Below, in pieces: positions 23,367-32,041 of a stretch of DNA of 38,942 nt. The notes under the pieces are model-generated. The model did no database searches. It had not been told where the DNA came from and worked only from the letters and a program-made list of their open reading frames with translations. Made by a program: the position numbers and the translations under genes. Source of the DNA: Bacillota bacterium (lineage in GTDB: Bacteria > Bacillota > Clostridia > Peptostreptococcales > Anaerovoracaceae). The stretch spans positions 1 through 38,942 of the forward strand of contig JAAWDM010000004.1 in assembly GCA_022793795.1 (NCBI GenBank). The letters are read 5' to 3'. The first letter of the stretch is position 1, and every line of letters begins with the position of its first letter.

Positions 23367-23987
23367 ATGGGAGTACGTTCTACAGGGCCTATGCGGACGG
23401 CCAAGATTGGTTCCATTTTAATTTCGATAGCCCTTTGCATCCTTGGGGTAGCTCTGATTGGAGCGCCGGAGTTTTCCGTATTGCTGCTGTGCCAGATTGA
23501 CGGAATTTTGATGATAGTGTTCGGCGCCATCCGATTGACGGGTTACTTTTCCAGAGACCTTTATAGGCTGGCCTTTCAGTATGACGGCATCTTCGGCGTT
23601 TTGCTCATTGCCCTTGGGACTATTATGTTAGTCCATGCTGGACGAATGATGACTTTTTTCTGTGTGGCCATCGGCTTATTTATTATGTCAGAAGGTCTGT
23701 TTAAGATTCGCATTTCATGGGAAGCCAGGGTGTTTGGGATCCGTCAATGGTGGCTGATCCTCCTTCTTGCCGCTATCACCAGCATCTGCGGATTTATATT
23801 GATGCTCTGCCCCGGTGAGGGAAGCAGAGTTTTGACCATCGTATTTGGCATCGCCCTGCTGCTTGAGGGAATTCTGAATTTTAGCACCGTCATAGCAGCT
23901 GTTAAAATCGTCCGGAATCAATATCCGGACGGGGTGGATGCCGAAGAGGTGGTGGATGTGGAATATTTTGAGGAAAGAGAGGACTAA
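23367..23987 (+). CDS. DUF308 (HdeD-like) membrane protein
   Basis: 206 residues, ATG 23367 behind a GAGGGAGAGAG site. Six hydrophobic segments in three pairs with the DUF308 pattern: ISIALCILGVALIGAPE, DGILMIVFGAIRLTGYF, DGIFGVLLIALGTIMLV, and a last pair ending TIVFGIALLLEGILNF. The C-terminal tail is acidic (EEVVDVEYFEERED). HdeD in E. coli is an acid-resistance membrane protein, but in Firmicutes the role is unknown. The next gene starts 6 nt after its stop, so it probably belongs to the MMPL transporter unit. Confidence 0.88.
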   Translation: MGVRSTGPMRTAKIGSILISIALCILGVALIGAPEFSVLLLCQIDGILMIVFGAIRLTGYFSRDLYRLAFQYDGIFGVLLIALGTIMLVHAGRMMTFFCVAIGLFIMSEGLFKIRISWEARVFGIRQWWLILLLAAITSICGFILMLCPGEGSRVLTIVFGIALLLEGILNFSTVIAAVKIVRNQYPDGVDAEEVVDVEYFEERED

Positions 23988-23993
23988 AGGGGT

Positions 23994-26093
23994 ATGTATT
24001 TTTCAAAAGCAGTGGTAAAAAATCGAATTCCGATTTTGATTCTGGCGGTTTTGTTGATGATTCCCTCTGTGATGGGCATGGCAGCCACCCGAATCAATTA
24101 CGACATGCTGGACTATCTGCCGGAAGACATGGATACCGTCACCGGTCAGAATGAACTTTTGGAGGATTTTCATAAGGGGGCGTTTTCTCTGATTATTGTA
24201 GAGAATATGGAAGACCAAGACGTGGCAGCCCTCTGTGATAAAATCCAGGGAGTCGACCATGTGGACACGGCGCTTTGGTATTCTACTTTGGCAGATGTGT
24301 CCATGCCAAAGGAATTTTTACCAGAAGAGATTTATAAGGAATTTAACAGGGATAAAGGTACCATGATGGCGGTGTTCTTTGACAGCGCCACATCAGAGGA
24401 TGTGACTTTGGAGGCCATCAGGGACATTCGCCAGGTCTGCGGCAAACAGTGCTTTGTATCGGGCATGTCGGCGCTGGTAACCGATTTAAAGGATTTATGC
24501 GAGGCAGAGGAGCCGATTTATGTGGGGCTTGCAGTCCTCTTTGCTACCATCGCCATGCTGCTGCTTCTGGACGGCTGGCTGATTCCCTTTGTATTTTTGG
24601 CTTCCATCGGTATGATGATTTTGCTCAATTTGGGAACCAACTATTTTCTGGGAGAGATTTCCTACATTACCAAGGCCCTTTCTGCTGTCTTGCAGCTGGC
24701 GGTTACCATGGACTATTCTATCTTCCTGTGGCACAGCTATAACGAGCAGAGGCGTATTCATGAGAAGAAAGAGGAAGCCATGGCTATAGCCATCCATGAG
24801 ACCCTGACCTCCGTGGTGGGAAGTTCAGTGACTACCGTTGCTGGCTTTGCAGCCTTGTGTTTTATGAGTTTTACCTTGGGCCGAGATTTGGGTATCGTTA
24901 TGGCAAAGGGTGTTATCTTTGGGGTCATCGGTTGTGTGACAGTACTGCCTTCCTTGATTCTGGCCTTCGATAAGCCGTTGCAAAAGACCAAACATAAGTC
25001 GCTGATTCCGCCAGTGAAAGGGTTAGTAAAAGGGGTTGTGGGGAAATTCCCTGTTTTCCTGGTTATTTTCCTTCTGCTGATTCCGCCCGCCTTTTATGGA
25101 TATGACAAGACCAACGATGAGGTCTATTACGACATGGGCCAGTGTTTGCCGGAGGATATGGAATATGTCATAGCCAATTCCAAGCTATCAGAGGATTTTG
25201 ATATTGCTTCCACCCATATGGTACTGGTGGATGCAGATCTTCCTGCCCAGGAGGTTCGCAGTATGATAGAGGAGATGGAGCAGGTGGACGGTGTAAAATA
25301 TGTGCTGGGATTGGAGTCAGCTTTAGGGGCCAATGTGCCGGAGGAGTTTTTACCAGACAGTGTGAGCGAGGCGCTAAAAAGCGACAGATGGGAGCTTTTG
25401 CTCATCAATTCAGAGTACAAGGTGGCCAGCGATTTGGTAGGGGAACAGATCGATAGCCTGAACCGTATTCTAAAAGACTATGATGAGACTGGTATGCTAA
25501 TCGGCGAAGGGCCTTGCATGAAAGACATGATTGAAACCACGGACCATGACTTTAAGGTGGTCAACGCGGTGTCCATTGTGGCTATTTTCCTAATTATCGC
25601 CTTAGTGGAAAAGAGCATTTCCCTGCCTTTCATTCTCATTGCGGTCATTGAGTTAGCCATCTTTATCAATTTGGGCATCCCTCATTATCTGGGGCAGTCG
25701 CTGCCATTTATCGCACCGATTTGCATCAGCACCATACAGCTGGGGGCCACTGTGGATTATGCCATTTTGATGACCACCAGATACAAGGCGGAGCGCATAG
25801 GTGGAGAGGGTAAAAAGGCCAGCGTGATGACGGCTTTGGAAACTTCCATTCCGTCCATTATCGTATCGGGTATGGGACTGTTTGCTGCTACCTTTGGGGT
25901 GGCGGTATATTCAGACATCGACATCATCAGTTCCATGTGTATGCTGATGGCAAGAGGGGCTGTGGTCAGTATGCTTTGCGTTATCTTTATACTGCCAGCC
26001 CTGCTGCTACTTGGAGATAGGAGCATATGCAAAACCACATTGGGAATGAAAAACAGTTGGAATATAGATTTTGATAGGGAGGAAATGAGATGA
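23994..26093 (+). CDS. MMPL/RND-superfamily transporter
   Basis: 699 residues, ATG 23994. Two similar halves, each with one helix, an extracellular domain of about 150 residues, and a cluster of about five helices. First half: LDYLPEDMDTVTGQNELLED, then TMDYSIFLWHSYNEQRR (about residues 237-253) in the transport core. Second half: QCLPEDMEYVIANSKLSEDF, then ATVDYAILMTTRYKAER. The acidic residue in the T-[MV]-D-Y pair is the usual proton-relay position. Such proteins export lipids or drugs using the proton gradient. It overlaps the next gene in an ATGA junction. The substrate is unknown. Confidence 0.93.
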   Translation: MYFSKAVVKNRIPILILAVLLMIPSVMGMAATRINYDMLDYLPEDMDTVTGQNELLEDFHKGAFSLIIVENMEDQDVAALCDKIQGVDHVDTALWYSTLADVSMPKEFLPEEIYKEFNRDKGTMMAVFFDSATSEDVTLEAIRDIRQVCGKQCFVSGMSALVTDLKDLCEAEEPIYVGLAVLFATIAMLLLLDGWLIPFVFLASIGMMILLNLGTNYFLGEISYITKALSAVLQLAVTMDYSIFLWHSYNEQRRIHEKKEEAMAIAIHETLTSVVGSSVTTVAGFAALCFMSFTLGRDLGIVMAKGVIFGVIGCVTVLPSLILAFDKPLQKTKHKSLIPPVKGLVKGVVGKFPVFLVIFLLLIPPAFYGYDKTNDEVYYDMGQCLPEDMEYVIANSKLSEDFDIASTHMVLVDADLPAQEVRSMIEEMEQVDGVKYVLGLESALGANVPEEFLPDSVSEALKSDRWELLLINSEYKVASDLVGEQIDSLNRILKDYDETGMLIGEGPCMKDMIETTDHDFKVVNAVSIVAIFLIIALVEKSISLPFILIAVIELAIFINLGIPHYLGQSLPFIAPICISTIQLGATVDYAILMTTRYKAERIGGEGKKASVMTALETSIPSIIVSGMGLFAATFGVAVYSDIDIISSMCMLMARGAVVSMLCVIFILPALLLLGDRSICKTTLGMKNSWNIDFDREEMR

Positions 26094-28273
26094 AAAAGAG
26101 AATGACTAGGACCCTTGCTTTGGTTTTGAGCGTGCTATTAATAACAGGAACCATGGGGCTTACCGTATATGGAATGAATTCCGACGGCGCCTTACAGACG
26201 AAGAAATCGGAGGAACAACCATCAGGGAAAGTATCCAAGGAGGAAACTGTATATGTGATGGCTGATGCAGAAGGTCAGGTAAAGAAGATTATGGTAAGCG
26301 ACTGGATTGAAAATACTCAGGGAAGCCAGACCATCGCCGACCGGTCGGAGCTGGAAGATGTGACTGTGGTAAAGGGGGAACAGACCTATACCATGAACGG
26401 AGAGCATATGCGGGTCTGGGATGCGGCCGGAAACGACATCTATTATCAGGGAAATATAGAAAAGGAACTGCCTGTAGACATGACAGTTTCTTACCGGCTG
26501 GACGGTAAGGCGATTTCCGCCAAAGAAATTGCTGGAAGGAGCGGCAGAGTGACCATACGTTTTGACTATGTAAATAACCAGTACGAGAAGGTTTTAATCG
26601 ATGGCAAAGAAGAAAAGATTTATGTACCTTTCGCCATGCTGACAGGGGCGCTTCTGGACGATGATTCCTTTACCAACGTGGAGGTTTCCAACGGCAAGCT
26701 AATAAACGACGGCAGCCGCATTGCAGTAATCGGCGTGGCATTTCCAGGTCTCTCCTCCAACTTGAATCTATCTTCTGATAAGTTAGAAATCCCAGACTAT
26801 GTGGAGATTTCGGCAGATGTAAAAGACTTTCAGATGACCAATACCGTGACCATTGCTACCAGCCAGATGTTTGAAGACATGGATACAGGGGAGTTGAATT
26901 CCATGGCAGATTTAGAGGATTCTTTGGGACAACTGACAGAGGGCATGAATCAGCTTCTGGACGGTTCTTCCGATCTTTATGACGGCCTCTGCACATTGCT
27001 GGATAAATCGGAGGAACTGGTTTCTGGTATCCGCAAACTGGCAGACGGCGCAGCCCAGTTAAAAAGCGGTGCAGGGGAATTAAAGAAAGGGGCAGCCGCT
27101 TTGGATGATGGCGCAGCCCAGCTTTCCGCGGGGGCCAAGGAGTTGGCAGGCGGTTTAGGTGAACTTCACGCCAACAGTAAAAAGATAAATGACGGCTCTA
27201 AACAGATTTTCGAGTCGCTGCTGGCTACCGCCAATTCCCAGCTATATGCAGCAGGCGTATATGCGCCAAAGCTGACCATTGATAATTATGTGGAGGAGTT
27301 AAATAAGGTCATCGCTTCCCTCGATGTGAAGAATGTGGCAGAAAGGGCTAAGATTGCAGCCCAAAGTAAGGTATCCCAAATGGTCAGAGCCGAAAAGAAT
27401 ACCATAAAGGCTGGCGTGATCCAAGCAGTGAATCAAGAAGTAACTGCCAAAGTAACAGAAGCGGTGCGGGCCAATGTGGAGACACAAGTTCTTTCCACCA
27501 TGGGCATGACCAAGGAAGAGTACGATGCAGCAGTACAGGGCGGTATGATAACAGAAGAGCAGCAGAACCAGATAGCAGCGGCCATCGACAGCCAGATGGC
27601 AGGTGAGGTGGTGCAGGCTACCATCGCTGCCAATGTTAGCGAACAGATGAAATCGGCCGACATGGAAAAGCTGATTGAACAGAAGACAGAGGAACAGATT
27701 AAGGTTTTAATTGAGCAAAATATGAATTCTGCCCAGGTTCAGGGCCAGATTACAGAAGCTCTCATGAAAGCCCAGTCTGGTGCAGCCAGCATCAGTTCTC
27801 TCAAAACCCAACTGGACAGTTTCAATACATTTTATCAGGGGCTCAATCAGTATACTGCCGGTGTGGCAGCCGCAAAGGATGGAGCAGATCAGCTCCAGGC
27901 TGGAGCAGAGGAACTCCATGACGGCACATCCCGGCTCAAGACAGGAGCATCCGATTTATATGACGGGATGGCAGAGTTGTACGACGGGATTTTGACACTG
28001 AAAAAAGGCGCGCCTGCCCTTGTGGATGGTGTGGAGAAACTCCATGACGGTAGTATGCAGCTATCCGACGGGCTAAGGGAATTCAACGAAAAGGGAATCA
28101 AGAAGCTGGTAGAAGCGGTGGACGGTGATTTGGATATTTTCATAGACCGTGTAAAAGCTACCGTTGACGCTGGCAAGTCCTATCAATCCTTCTCTGGGCT
28201 TTCCGACGATATGGAGGGAACCGTCAAGTTCCTGTATCGAACCGAGGCCATCGATATAGATAAAGAAAAATAG
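26090..28273 (+). CDS. Exported coiled-coil protein paired with the MMPL transporter
   Basis: 727 residues from ATG 26090 (GGGAGG upstream; 4-base overlap with the MMPL gene). N-terminal signal or anchor helix (about residues 6-28), then a beta-rich domain (about 50-280). A long helical part follows, with YhgE/Pip-like repeats in which small residues recur every 7: LADGAAQLKSGAGELKKG, LDDGAAQLSAGAKELAGG, and again at the C-terminus LQAGAEELHDGTSRLKTG. Between them is a Gln/Glu/Ala-rich coiled coil (about 400-560). No C-terminal membrane segment is visible, unlike YhgE. Such proteins often sit next to MMPL transporters and may act as a periplasm-like adaptor across the wall. Function inferred only. 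Confidence 0.75.
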   Translation: MKKRMTRTLALVLSVLLITGTMGLTVYGMNSDGALQTKKSEEQPSGKVSKEETVYVMADAEGQVKKIMVSDWIENTQGSQTIADRSELEDVTVVKGEQTYTMNGEHMRVWDAAGNDIYYQGNIEKELPVDMTVSYRLDGKAISAKEIAGRSGRVTIRFDYVNNQYEKVLIDGKEEKIYVPFAMLTGALLDDDSFTNVEVSNGKLINDGSRIAVIGVAFPGLSSNLNLSSDKLEIPDYVEISADVKDFQMTNTVTIATSQMFEDMDTGELNSMADLEDSLGQLTEGMNQLLDGSSDLYDGLCTLLDKSEELVSGIRKLADGAAQLKSGAGELKKGAAALDDGAAQLSAGAKELAGGLGELHANSKKINDGSKQIFESLLATANSQLYAAGVYAPKLTIDNYVEELNKVIASLDVKNVAERAKIAAQSKVSQMVRAEKNTIKAGVIQAVNQEVTAKVTEAVRANVETQVLSTMGMTKEEYDAAVQGGMITEEQQNQIAAAIDSQMAGEVVQATIAANVSEQMKSADMEKLIEQKTEEQIKVLIEQNMNSAQVQGQITEALMKAQSGAASISSLKTQLDSFNTFYQGLNQYTAGVAAAKDGADQLQAGAEELHDGTSRLKTGASDLYDGMAELYDGILTLKKGAPALVDGVEKLHDGSMQLSDGLREFNEKGIKKLVEAVDGDLDIFIDRVKATVDAGKSYQSFSGLSDDMEGTVKFLYRTEAIDIDKEK

Positions 28274-28283
28274 AGAAAAAAAG

Positions 28284-28339
28284 AAATGTCGCTTTGCCGT
28301 GGTCGCCCTAGGATTAGGGCGACGGACAGAGGGACATTT
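28284..28339. terminator. Bidirectional terminator between the MMPL unit and the PHP gene
   Basis: Outer AAATGTC/GACATTT (28284-28290, 28333-28339) and inner GTCGCCCTA/TAGGGCGAC (28302-28310, 28315-28323), with A- and T-runs outside. The PHP gene, coming from the other side, has its stop codon inside the hairpin. Confidence 0.85.
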
Positions 28340-29114
28340 TTTTGATGTGGTGCTTTCGCAGAGGGGTGAAAAGAAGGCCCAAACTGCGGTTGTAAAATTT
28401 GAATCCCCAGACCGAATAGAAAGCCTCCTTGTGGCGGGATTTTGCCGTAGCGGTACGAACCGTGCCGCCGCAGGCTGTGACGCGCTGTTCATGAATGGCA
28501 GCGATGAGGTCGTTATTGGAACGGATGGAGCCTTGAATTTCAGTGAAGGCCATACCTACATAGGCCTCTTCGTGAGCATCAGAGCCGCCAATGGAGGGCT
28601 TTTGATAGTAGTTGGCTATCTTTCCGGCGATTCGGTTGGCCTCCTTAGATTCGCAAGAATTAAATCCTTCGATAAAGTCAAATTCCTGAAAGATTTCTGG
28701 ATTTTGACGAATTTTTTTGTAAAACATGGCGCTGCTGGCCCTAGTTCCAAAGGGATGGGCAGGACCTAGGATGCCGCCGCAGCCGTGTACCACCTCGATC
28801 AGCGTTTTCACCGACATACCGCGGAGCTGTAAAACCTCTAAGTAAACATGATCCGGCATGATAACCAGAAAATGGCCTGCATCTTTTGTATCGTATTCGA
28901 TGCCTTCCAGTACCACGAAAGCATCGTCATTTTTCTCATGAGAGCCGCTGTTTTGCTGCTGTTCCTTCCACTGTCGAATTCCTCGATAGGAATCGTGGTC
29001 GGTCACCAACATTCCGTCAAACTCCTGGCTTTTCAGCAGGCGAATGGATTGCTCCAGCGGAATTTTGGCATCGATGGAACCAGCCTTTGTGTGGCAGTGC
29101 ATATCAAATTTCAT
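28314..29114 (-). CDS. PHP-domain metal-dependent phosphoesterase
   Basis: 266 residues from ATG 29114, with GGAGGAAAGGG upstream; an earlier in-frame start would overlap the promoter. PHP motifs in order: HCHTKAGS (residues 6-13), DHDSYRG, EGIEYD, GPAHPFG and GSDAHE, giving the His/Asp/Glu set that holds two or three metal ions. Proteins of this type hydrolyse phosphate esters such as nucleoside 3',5'-bisphosphates or short RNA ends; the exact substrate is not clear. The C-terminal 40 residues (YSVWGFKFYNRSLGLLF then basic) form an amphipathic tail not required for the fold. The last codons lie inside the shared terminator hairpin. Transcribed alone. Confidence 0.9.
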   Translation of the reverse strand: MKFDMHCHTKAGSIDAKIPLEQSIRLLKSQEFDGMLVTDHDSYRGIRQWKEQQQNSGSHEKNDDAFVVLEGIEYDTKDAGHFLVIMPDHVYLEVLQLRGMSVKTLIEVVHGCGGILGPAHPFGTRASSAMFYKKIRQNPEIFQEFDFIEGFNSCESKEANRIAGKIANYYQKPSIGGSDAHEEAYVGMAFTEIQGSIRSNNDLIAAIHEQRVTACGGTVRTATAKSRHKEAFYSVWGFKFYNRSLGLLFTPLRKHHIKKMSLCPSP

Positions 29115-29145
29115 ACCCTTTCCTCCTGGCAGTGTATACCCTTTT

Positions 29146-29174
29146 ATTGTATACGGGTCGCGCCTATCTTGCAA
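29146..29174 (-). promoter_or_regulatory. Promoter of the PHP gene
   Basis: Minus strand TTGCAA (29174-29169), 17-bp spacer, TACAAT (29151-29146), about 30 bp before the start codon. Confidence 0.7.
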
Positions 29175-29211
29175 CCTGAAATAGAAGGAGATTTTGAGAA
29201 GATTTTCCATC

Positions 29212-29240
29212 TTGCATTTTAGATGTTTTTTTCATAAAAT
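29212..29240 (+). promoter_or_regulatory. Promoter of the cellulase gene
   Basis: TTGCAT (29212-29217), 17-bp spacer, TAAAAT (29235-29240). Divergent from the PHP promoter with about 40 bp between the -35 boxes. Confidence 0.6.
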
Positions 29241-29275
29241 GATAATAGACAAGAAAATCTGAGAGGGTAAAGCCT

Positions 29276-30724
29276 ATGGTTAAGAAATTATGGACAAAAA
29301 AGGTAATGGCTTTTTTGCTGATTGTTGTGATCGCGGCTGGTGGTGCAACGGCATCTATTACCGATAGTTATGGAGCGGAGCAGGAGACGCTGTCCTTTAC
29401 ATTGGAGCGGCGAGCCAGTTGGATCAACGGAGATACCTATTTCTGTCAGATTGACGGAGTTCTTTGTAATAATGGGAAAGCGGCGGCTTCTGATTGGACG
29501 GTTGCGCTGGATTTTCCATGGGCAGTGAAAGTGGATAACGGATGGAGCGGAGAGTTTGCAGTATCAGGGAAGACGGTGACCGTAAAGGGTGTCTCCTATA
29601 ATCGAGAGATTAAGCCTGGAGAAAAAGGAACCTTTGGTATGATTCTTTCAGCGCCTATCCCCAATCAGGCGGAGGCGGACGCTGCTGTGGATAAAGCTCT
29701 TGGGGTTGCACTTCTTACAGTGTCTGGAAATAAACAGACCGCTGAAAAACCTTCTACATCCACATCTTCTTCCGCACAAAAGCCAGCGGAACAAATAAGG
29801 CCGGAAAAAGGGACGCCCCTAAAAAATCATGGGGCCTTGGCTGTAAAAGGAGCCAATCTGGTGGATGCCAAAGGAAAAAAATATCAATTAAAGGGCGTTA
29901 GCACCCATGGTATCGCCTGGTATCCAGAATATGTGAACAAAGCGGCTTTTAAAAAGCTGCGGGATGATTGGGGCGCCAACGTAATTCGACTGGCCATGTA
30001 TACAGAAGAATATGGAGGCTATTGCAACGGCGGCGACAAAAAGGCTCTGAAAAAGACCTTGGATAAAGGGGTGAAGGCGGCCACAGAACTGGGCATGTAT
30101 GTGATCATCGACTGGCATATTTTGCAGGATGGAAATCCGCTGACAAACCAAAAAGCGGCGAAAAAGTTTTTCAGGGAGATATCGAAAAAATACAAAAAAT
30201 ATGACAATATCATTTATGAAATCTGCAATGAGCCCAACGGCAATGTATCCTGGGCCACCATCAAAAAATATGCAAAATCCATCATACCAGTGATTCACGC
30301 CAATGACCCGGATGCGGTGATTTTGGTGGGAACGCCTACCTGGTCTCAGGATGTGGATATAGCGGCCAAAAGCCCCCTGAAGGGCTATGAAAATATCATG
30401 TATTCCATGCACTTTTATGCGGCTACCCACAAGGCCAAGCTGCGGGCCAAGTTGATACAAGCCAGAAAGGCGGGACTTCCGGTCTTTATCAGTGAATTCA
30501 GCATCTGCGATGCTTCGGGAAACGGCGGCCTCAATTACAAGAGTGCAGACAAGTGGTTTGATTTAATCGAGAAATATAACCTTTCCTATGTGGGATGGAA
30601 TCTTTCCAATAAGGGAGAATCCTCATCCTTGATAAAGGCTGGGTGTAAAAAGACCAGCGGCTGGAATGTGTCGGAACTTTCCCCAAGCGGCAAGTGGCTG
30701 CGAAGACACATAAGCGGCCGTTAA
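29276..30724 (+). CDS. Secreted GH5 endoglucanase with N-terminal CBM-like domain
   Basis: 482 residues, ATG 29276. Signal peptide (residues 1-33, ending near SYGA). An all-beta domain of about 85 residues (about 38-125) with several exposed Trp resembles a CBM2-type cellulose-binding module (SWINGDTYFCQIDGVLCNNG). A Ser/Thr/Pro linker (about 152-180) leads to a GH5 barrel (about 185-478). Catalytic acid/base is Glu319 in ICNEPNG and the nucleophile Glu407 in VFISEFS. Also typical are HGIAWYPEY and VIIDWHILQDGNP, pointing to subfamily GH5_2. It cleaves internal beta-1,4 bonds in cellulose or related glucans outside the cell. No dockerin or wall anchor is visible, so it is a free enzyme. Confidence 0.93.
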   Translation: MVKKLWTKKVMAFLLIVVIAAGGATASITDSYGAEQETLSFTLERRASWINGDTYFCQIDGVLCNNGKAAASDWTVALDFPWAVKVDNGWSGEFAVSGKTVTVKGVSYNREIKPGEKGTFGMILSAPIPNQAEADAAVDKALGVALLTVSGNKQTAEKPSTSTSSSAQKPAEQIRPEKGTPLKNHGALAVKGANLVDAKGKKYQLKGVSTHGIAWYPEYVNKAAFKKLRDDWGANVIRLAMYTEEYGGYCNGGDKKALKKTLDKGVKAATELGMYVIIDWHILQDGNPLTNQKAAKKFFREISKKYKKYDNIIYEICNEPNGNVSWATIKKYAKSIIPVIHANDPDAVILVGTPTWSQDVDIAAKSPLKGYENIMYSMHFYAATHKAKLRAKLIQARKAGLPVFISEFSICDASGNGGLNYKSADKWFDLIEKYNLSYVGWNLSNKGESSSLIKAGCKKTSGWNVSELSPSGKWLRRHISGR

Positions 30725-30741
30725 ACTATGGAGGTAGAATT

Positions 30742-31182
30742 ATGGATAGAGAACAGGAATTGAGAGAGATCAGGGAAGCCATCGACGCCGGCAGAAGAAC
30801 CTTGCAATATCTATATCAGGCGCGGGAACAGCTGAATTCTGCATCTGGATTTGGTATTGCAGATATGTTGGGATTCGATTTAATCGGCGGAATTGGAAAA
30901 CATATGAAGTTTCGTGATGCACAGAACACGCTGGAAATGGCCAAGAGGCAGGTTATGGTGTTCCAAAAGGAACTGCGGGATGTGAGTAGGGTTTTGGATT
31001 TTCAAATCGATATCGGAGGATTTCTGACCTTTGCCGACTTTTTCTTTGACGGGATTTTGGCGGATATTTTCGTGCAATCTAAAATCAGCGAGGCCAAAGA
31101 ACAGGTTGACCGGGCTACTTGGCAGATTGAACAGATTGTCAATGATTTGTTTCGCATGGAGAGGGAAATGTGCGGGATTTAA
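30742..31182 (+). CDS. Small helical protein of unknown function
   Basis: 146 residues from ATG 30742 with TGGAGG 8 nt upstream; the in-frame start at 30694 lies inside the cellulase gene. No signal peptide or membrane helix. Nearly all alpha-helical by composition: LREIREAIDAGRRTLQYLYQ, a glycine patch GFGIADMLGFDLIGGIGKHM (about 35-54), and a second coiled-coil-like half ending IEQIVNDLFRMEREMCGI. The pattern of two helical arms around a Gly-rich D-M-L-G-x-D/G patch with KH occurs in many uncharacterised Clostridia proteins. Function unknown. Follows the cellulase with 17 nt between them but may be unrelated. Confidence 0.75.
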   Translation: MDREQELREIREAIDAGRRTLQYLYQAREQLNSASGFGIADMLGFDLIGGIGKHMKFRDAQNTLEMAKRQVMVFQKELRDVSRVLDFQIDIGGFLTFADFFFDGILADIFVQSKISEAKEQVDRATWQIEQIVNDLFRMEREMCGI

Positions 31183-31198
31183 GTTCTGCAAAAATTGC

Positions 31199-31227
31199 TT
31201 GCCATTGCCATTTAAAAGTAGTATAAT
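31199..31227 (+). promoter_or_regulatory. Promoter of rpsU-yqeY
   Basis: TTGCCA (31199-31204), 17-bp spacer, TATAAT (31222-31227). The leader is about 90 nt and contains a weak hairpin (GCTGCCTAGAATGCAGC area, 31258-31274). Confidence 0.75.
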
Positions 31228-31320
31228 AGCCTATGTTATAGGTACAGGTGAGAGAATGCTGCCTAGAATGCAGCATCGCCGGCTACAATATTTCATGTTA
31301 GTCAGGAGGTGAATTGGAAT

Positions 31321-31500
31321 ATGGCACAAGTTATCGTAAGAGAAAACGAAAGTTTGGAAAGCGCTCTGAAAAGATTCAAGAGATCTTGCGCAAGAGACGG
31401 CGTGATGTCTGAACTTAGAAAAAGAGAGCATTATGAGAAGCCAAGCGTAAAGAGAAAGAAAAAATCTGAAGCTGCAAGAAAAAAGGCTAAAAAATACTAA
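31321..31500 (+). CDS. rpsU: 30S ribosomal protein S21
   Basis: 59 residues from ATG 31321 with a strong AGGAGGTG site 9 nt upstream. Typical S21: [20 protein letters not shown] near the N-terminus, [20 protein letters not shown] and a basic tail [15 protein letters not shown]. It binds the 30S platform near the anti-Shine-Dalgarno sequence. It heads a pair with yqeY, the standard Firmicute order. Confidence 0.98.
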   Translation: MAQVIVRENESLESALKRFKRSCARDGVMSELRKREHYEKPSVKRKKKSEAARKKAKKY

Positions 31501-31519
31501 TTAAGGTGATGAAGAATCA

Positions 31520-31969
31520 ATGACTTTAAAAGAACAGTTAATGGCTGACTTTAAGGAAGCCATGAAAGCAAAGGACGAAGTGGCCAAAAATACAATCAGT
31601 TTCGCACGGGCTGCGATTAAACAGTATGAAGTGGATCACAGAGAAGAACTTGACGAAGCCGGAATCATAGCTATTCTGACCAAACAGGTTAAAATGCGAA
31701 AAGATGCCCTTGCTGATTTTGAAAAAGCCGGAAGAACAGACTTGGTAGAGTCCTATAACGCAGAAATCGAAATTTTGTCCCGATATCTGCCTGCTCAACT
31801 TTCCGAAGAGGAAATTCAAGCCGTTGTAGAAGAAATTGCAGCCGGCCTTGGGATTGAAGGCGGAAAGCAGAATATGGGCAAGCTGATGGGGCCGGTCATG
31901 GCCAAGGTAAAAGGCGTTGCCGACGGCAATGCTGTGAAAAAGGCTGTGGAAGCGTTTCTAAACAAATAA
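31520..31969 (+). CDS. yqeY: GatB/YqeY domain-containing protein
   Basis: 149 residues, ATG 31520 with AAGGTGAT upstream. Typical of YqeY: LKEQLMADFKEAMKAKDEVA, LTKQVKMRKDALADFEKAGR, SRYLPAQLSEEEIQAVVEE and MGKLMGPVMAKVKGVADGNA. The fold matches the C-terminal tRNA-binding tail of GatB, but the free protein has no settled role, possibly tRNA-related. Co-transcribed with rpsU. Confidence 0.95.
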   Translation: MTLKEQLMADFKEAMKAKDEVAKNTISFARAAIKQYEVDHREELDEAGIIAILTKQVKMRKDALADFEKAGRTDLVESYNAEIEILSRYLPAQLSEEEIQAVVEEIAAGLGIEGGKQNMGKLMGPVMAKVKGVADGNAVKKAVEAFLNK

Positions 31970-31986
31970 CATAATTATGATTGACA

Positions 31987-32011
31987 AACAACCTGGCCTT
32001 GCCAGGTTGTT
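31987..32011 (+). terminator. Probable terminator after yqeY
   Basis: AACAACCTGGC-CTT-GCCAGGTTGTT (31987-31997, 32001-32011), a perfect 11-bp stem followed by only a short T-run (TTTCT). Confidence 0.7.
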
Positions 32012-32041
32012 TCTGCATATGCGAAACAGGAGGAACAGAAG

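Noticed and set aside
23994-26093. MMPL gene as two separate genes
   Set aside because: The two halves are the usual internal duplication of RND/MMPL proteins; the frame is continuous.
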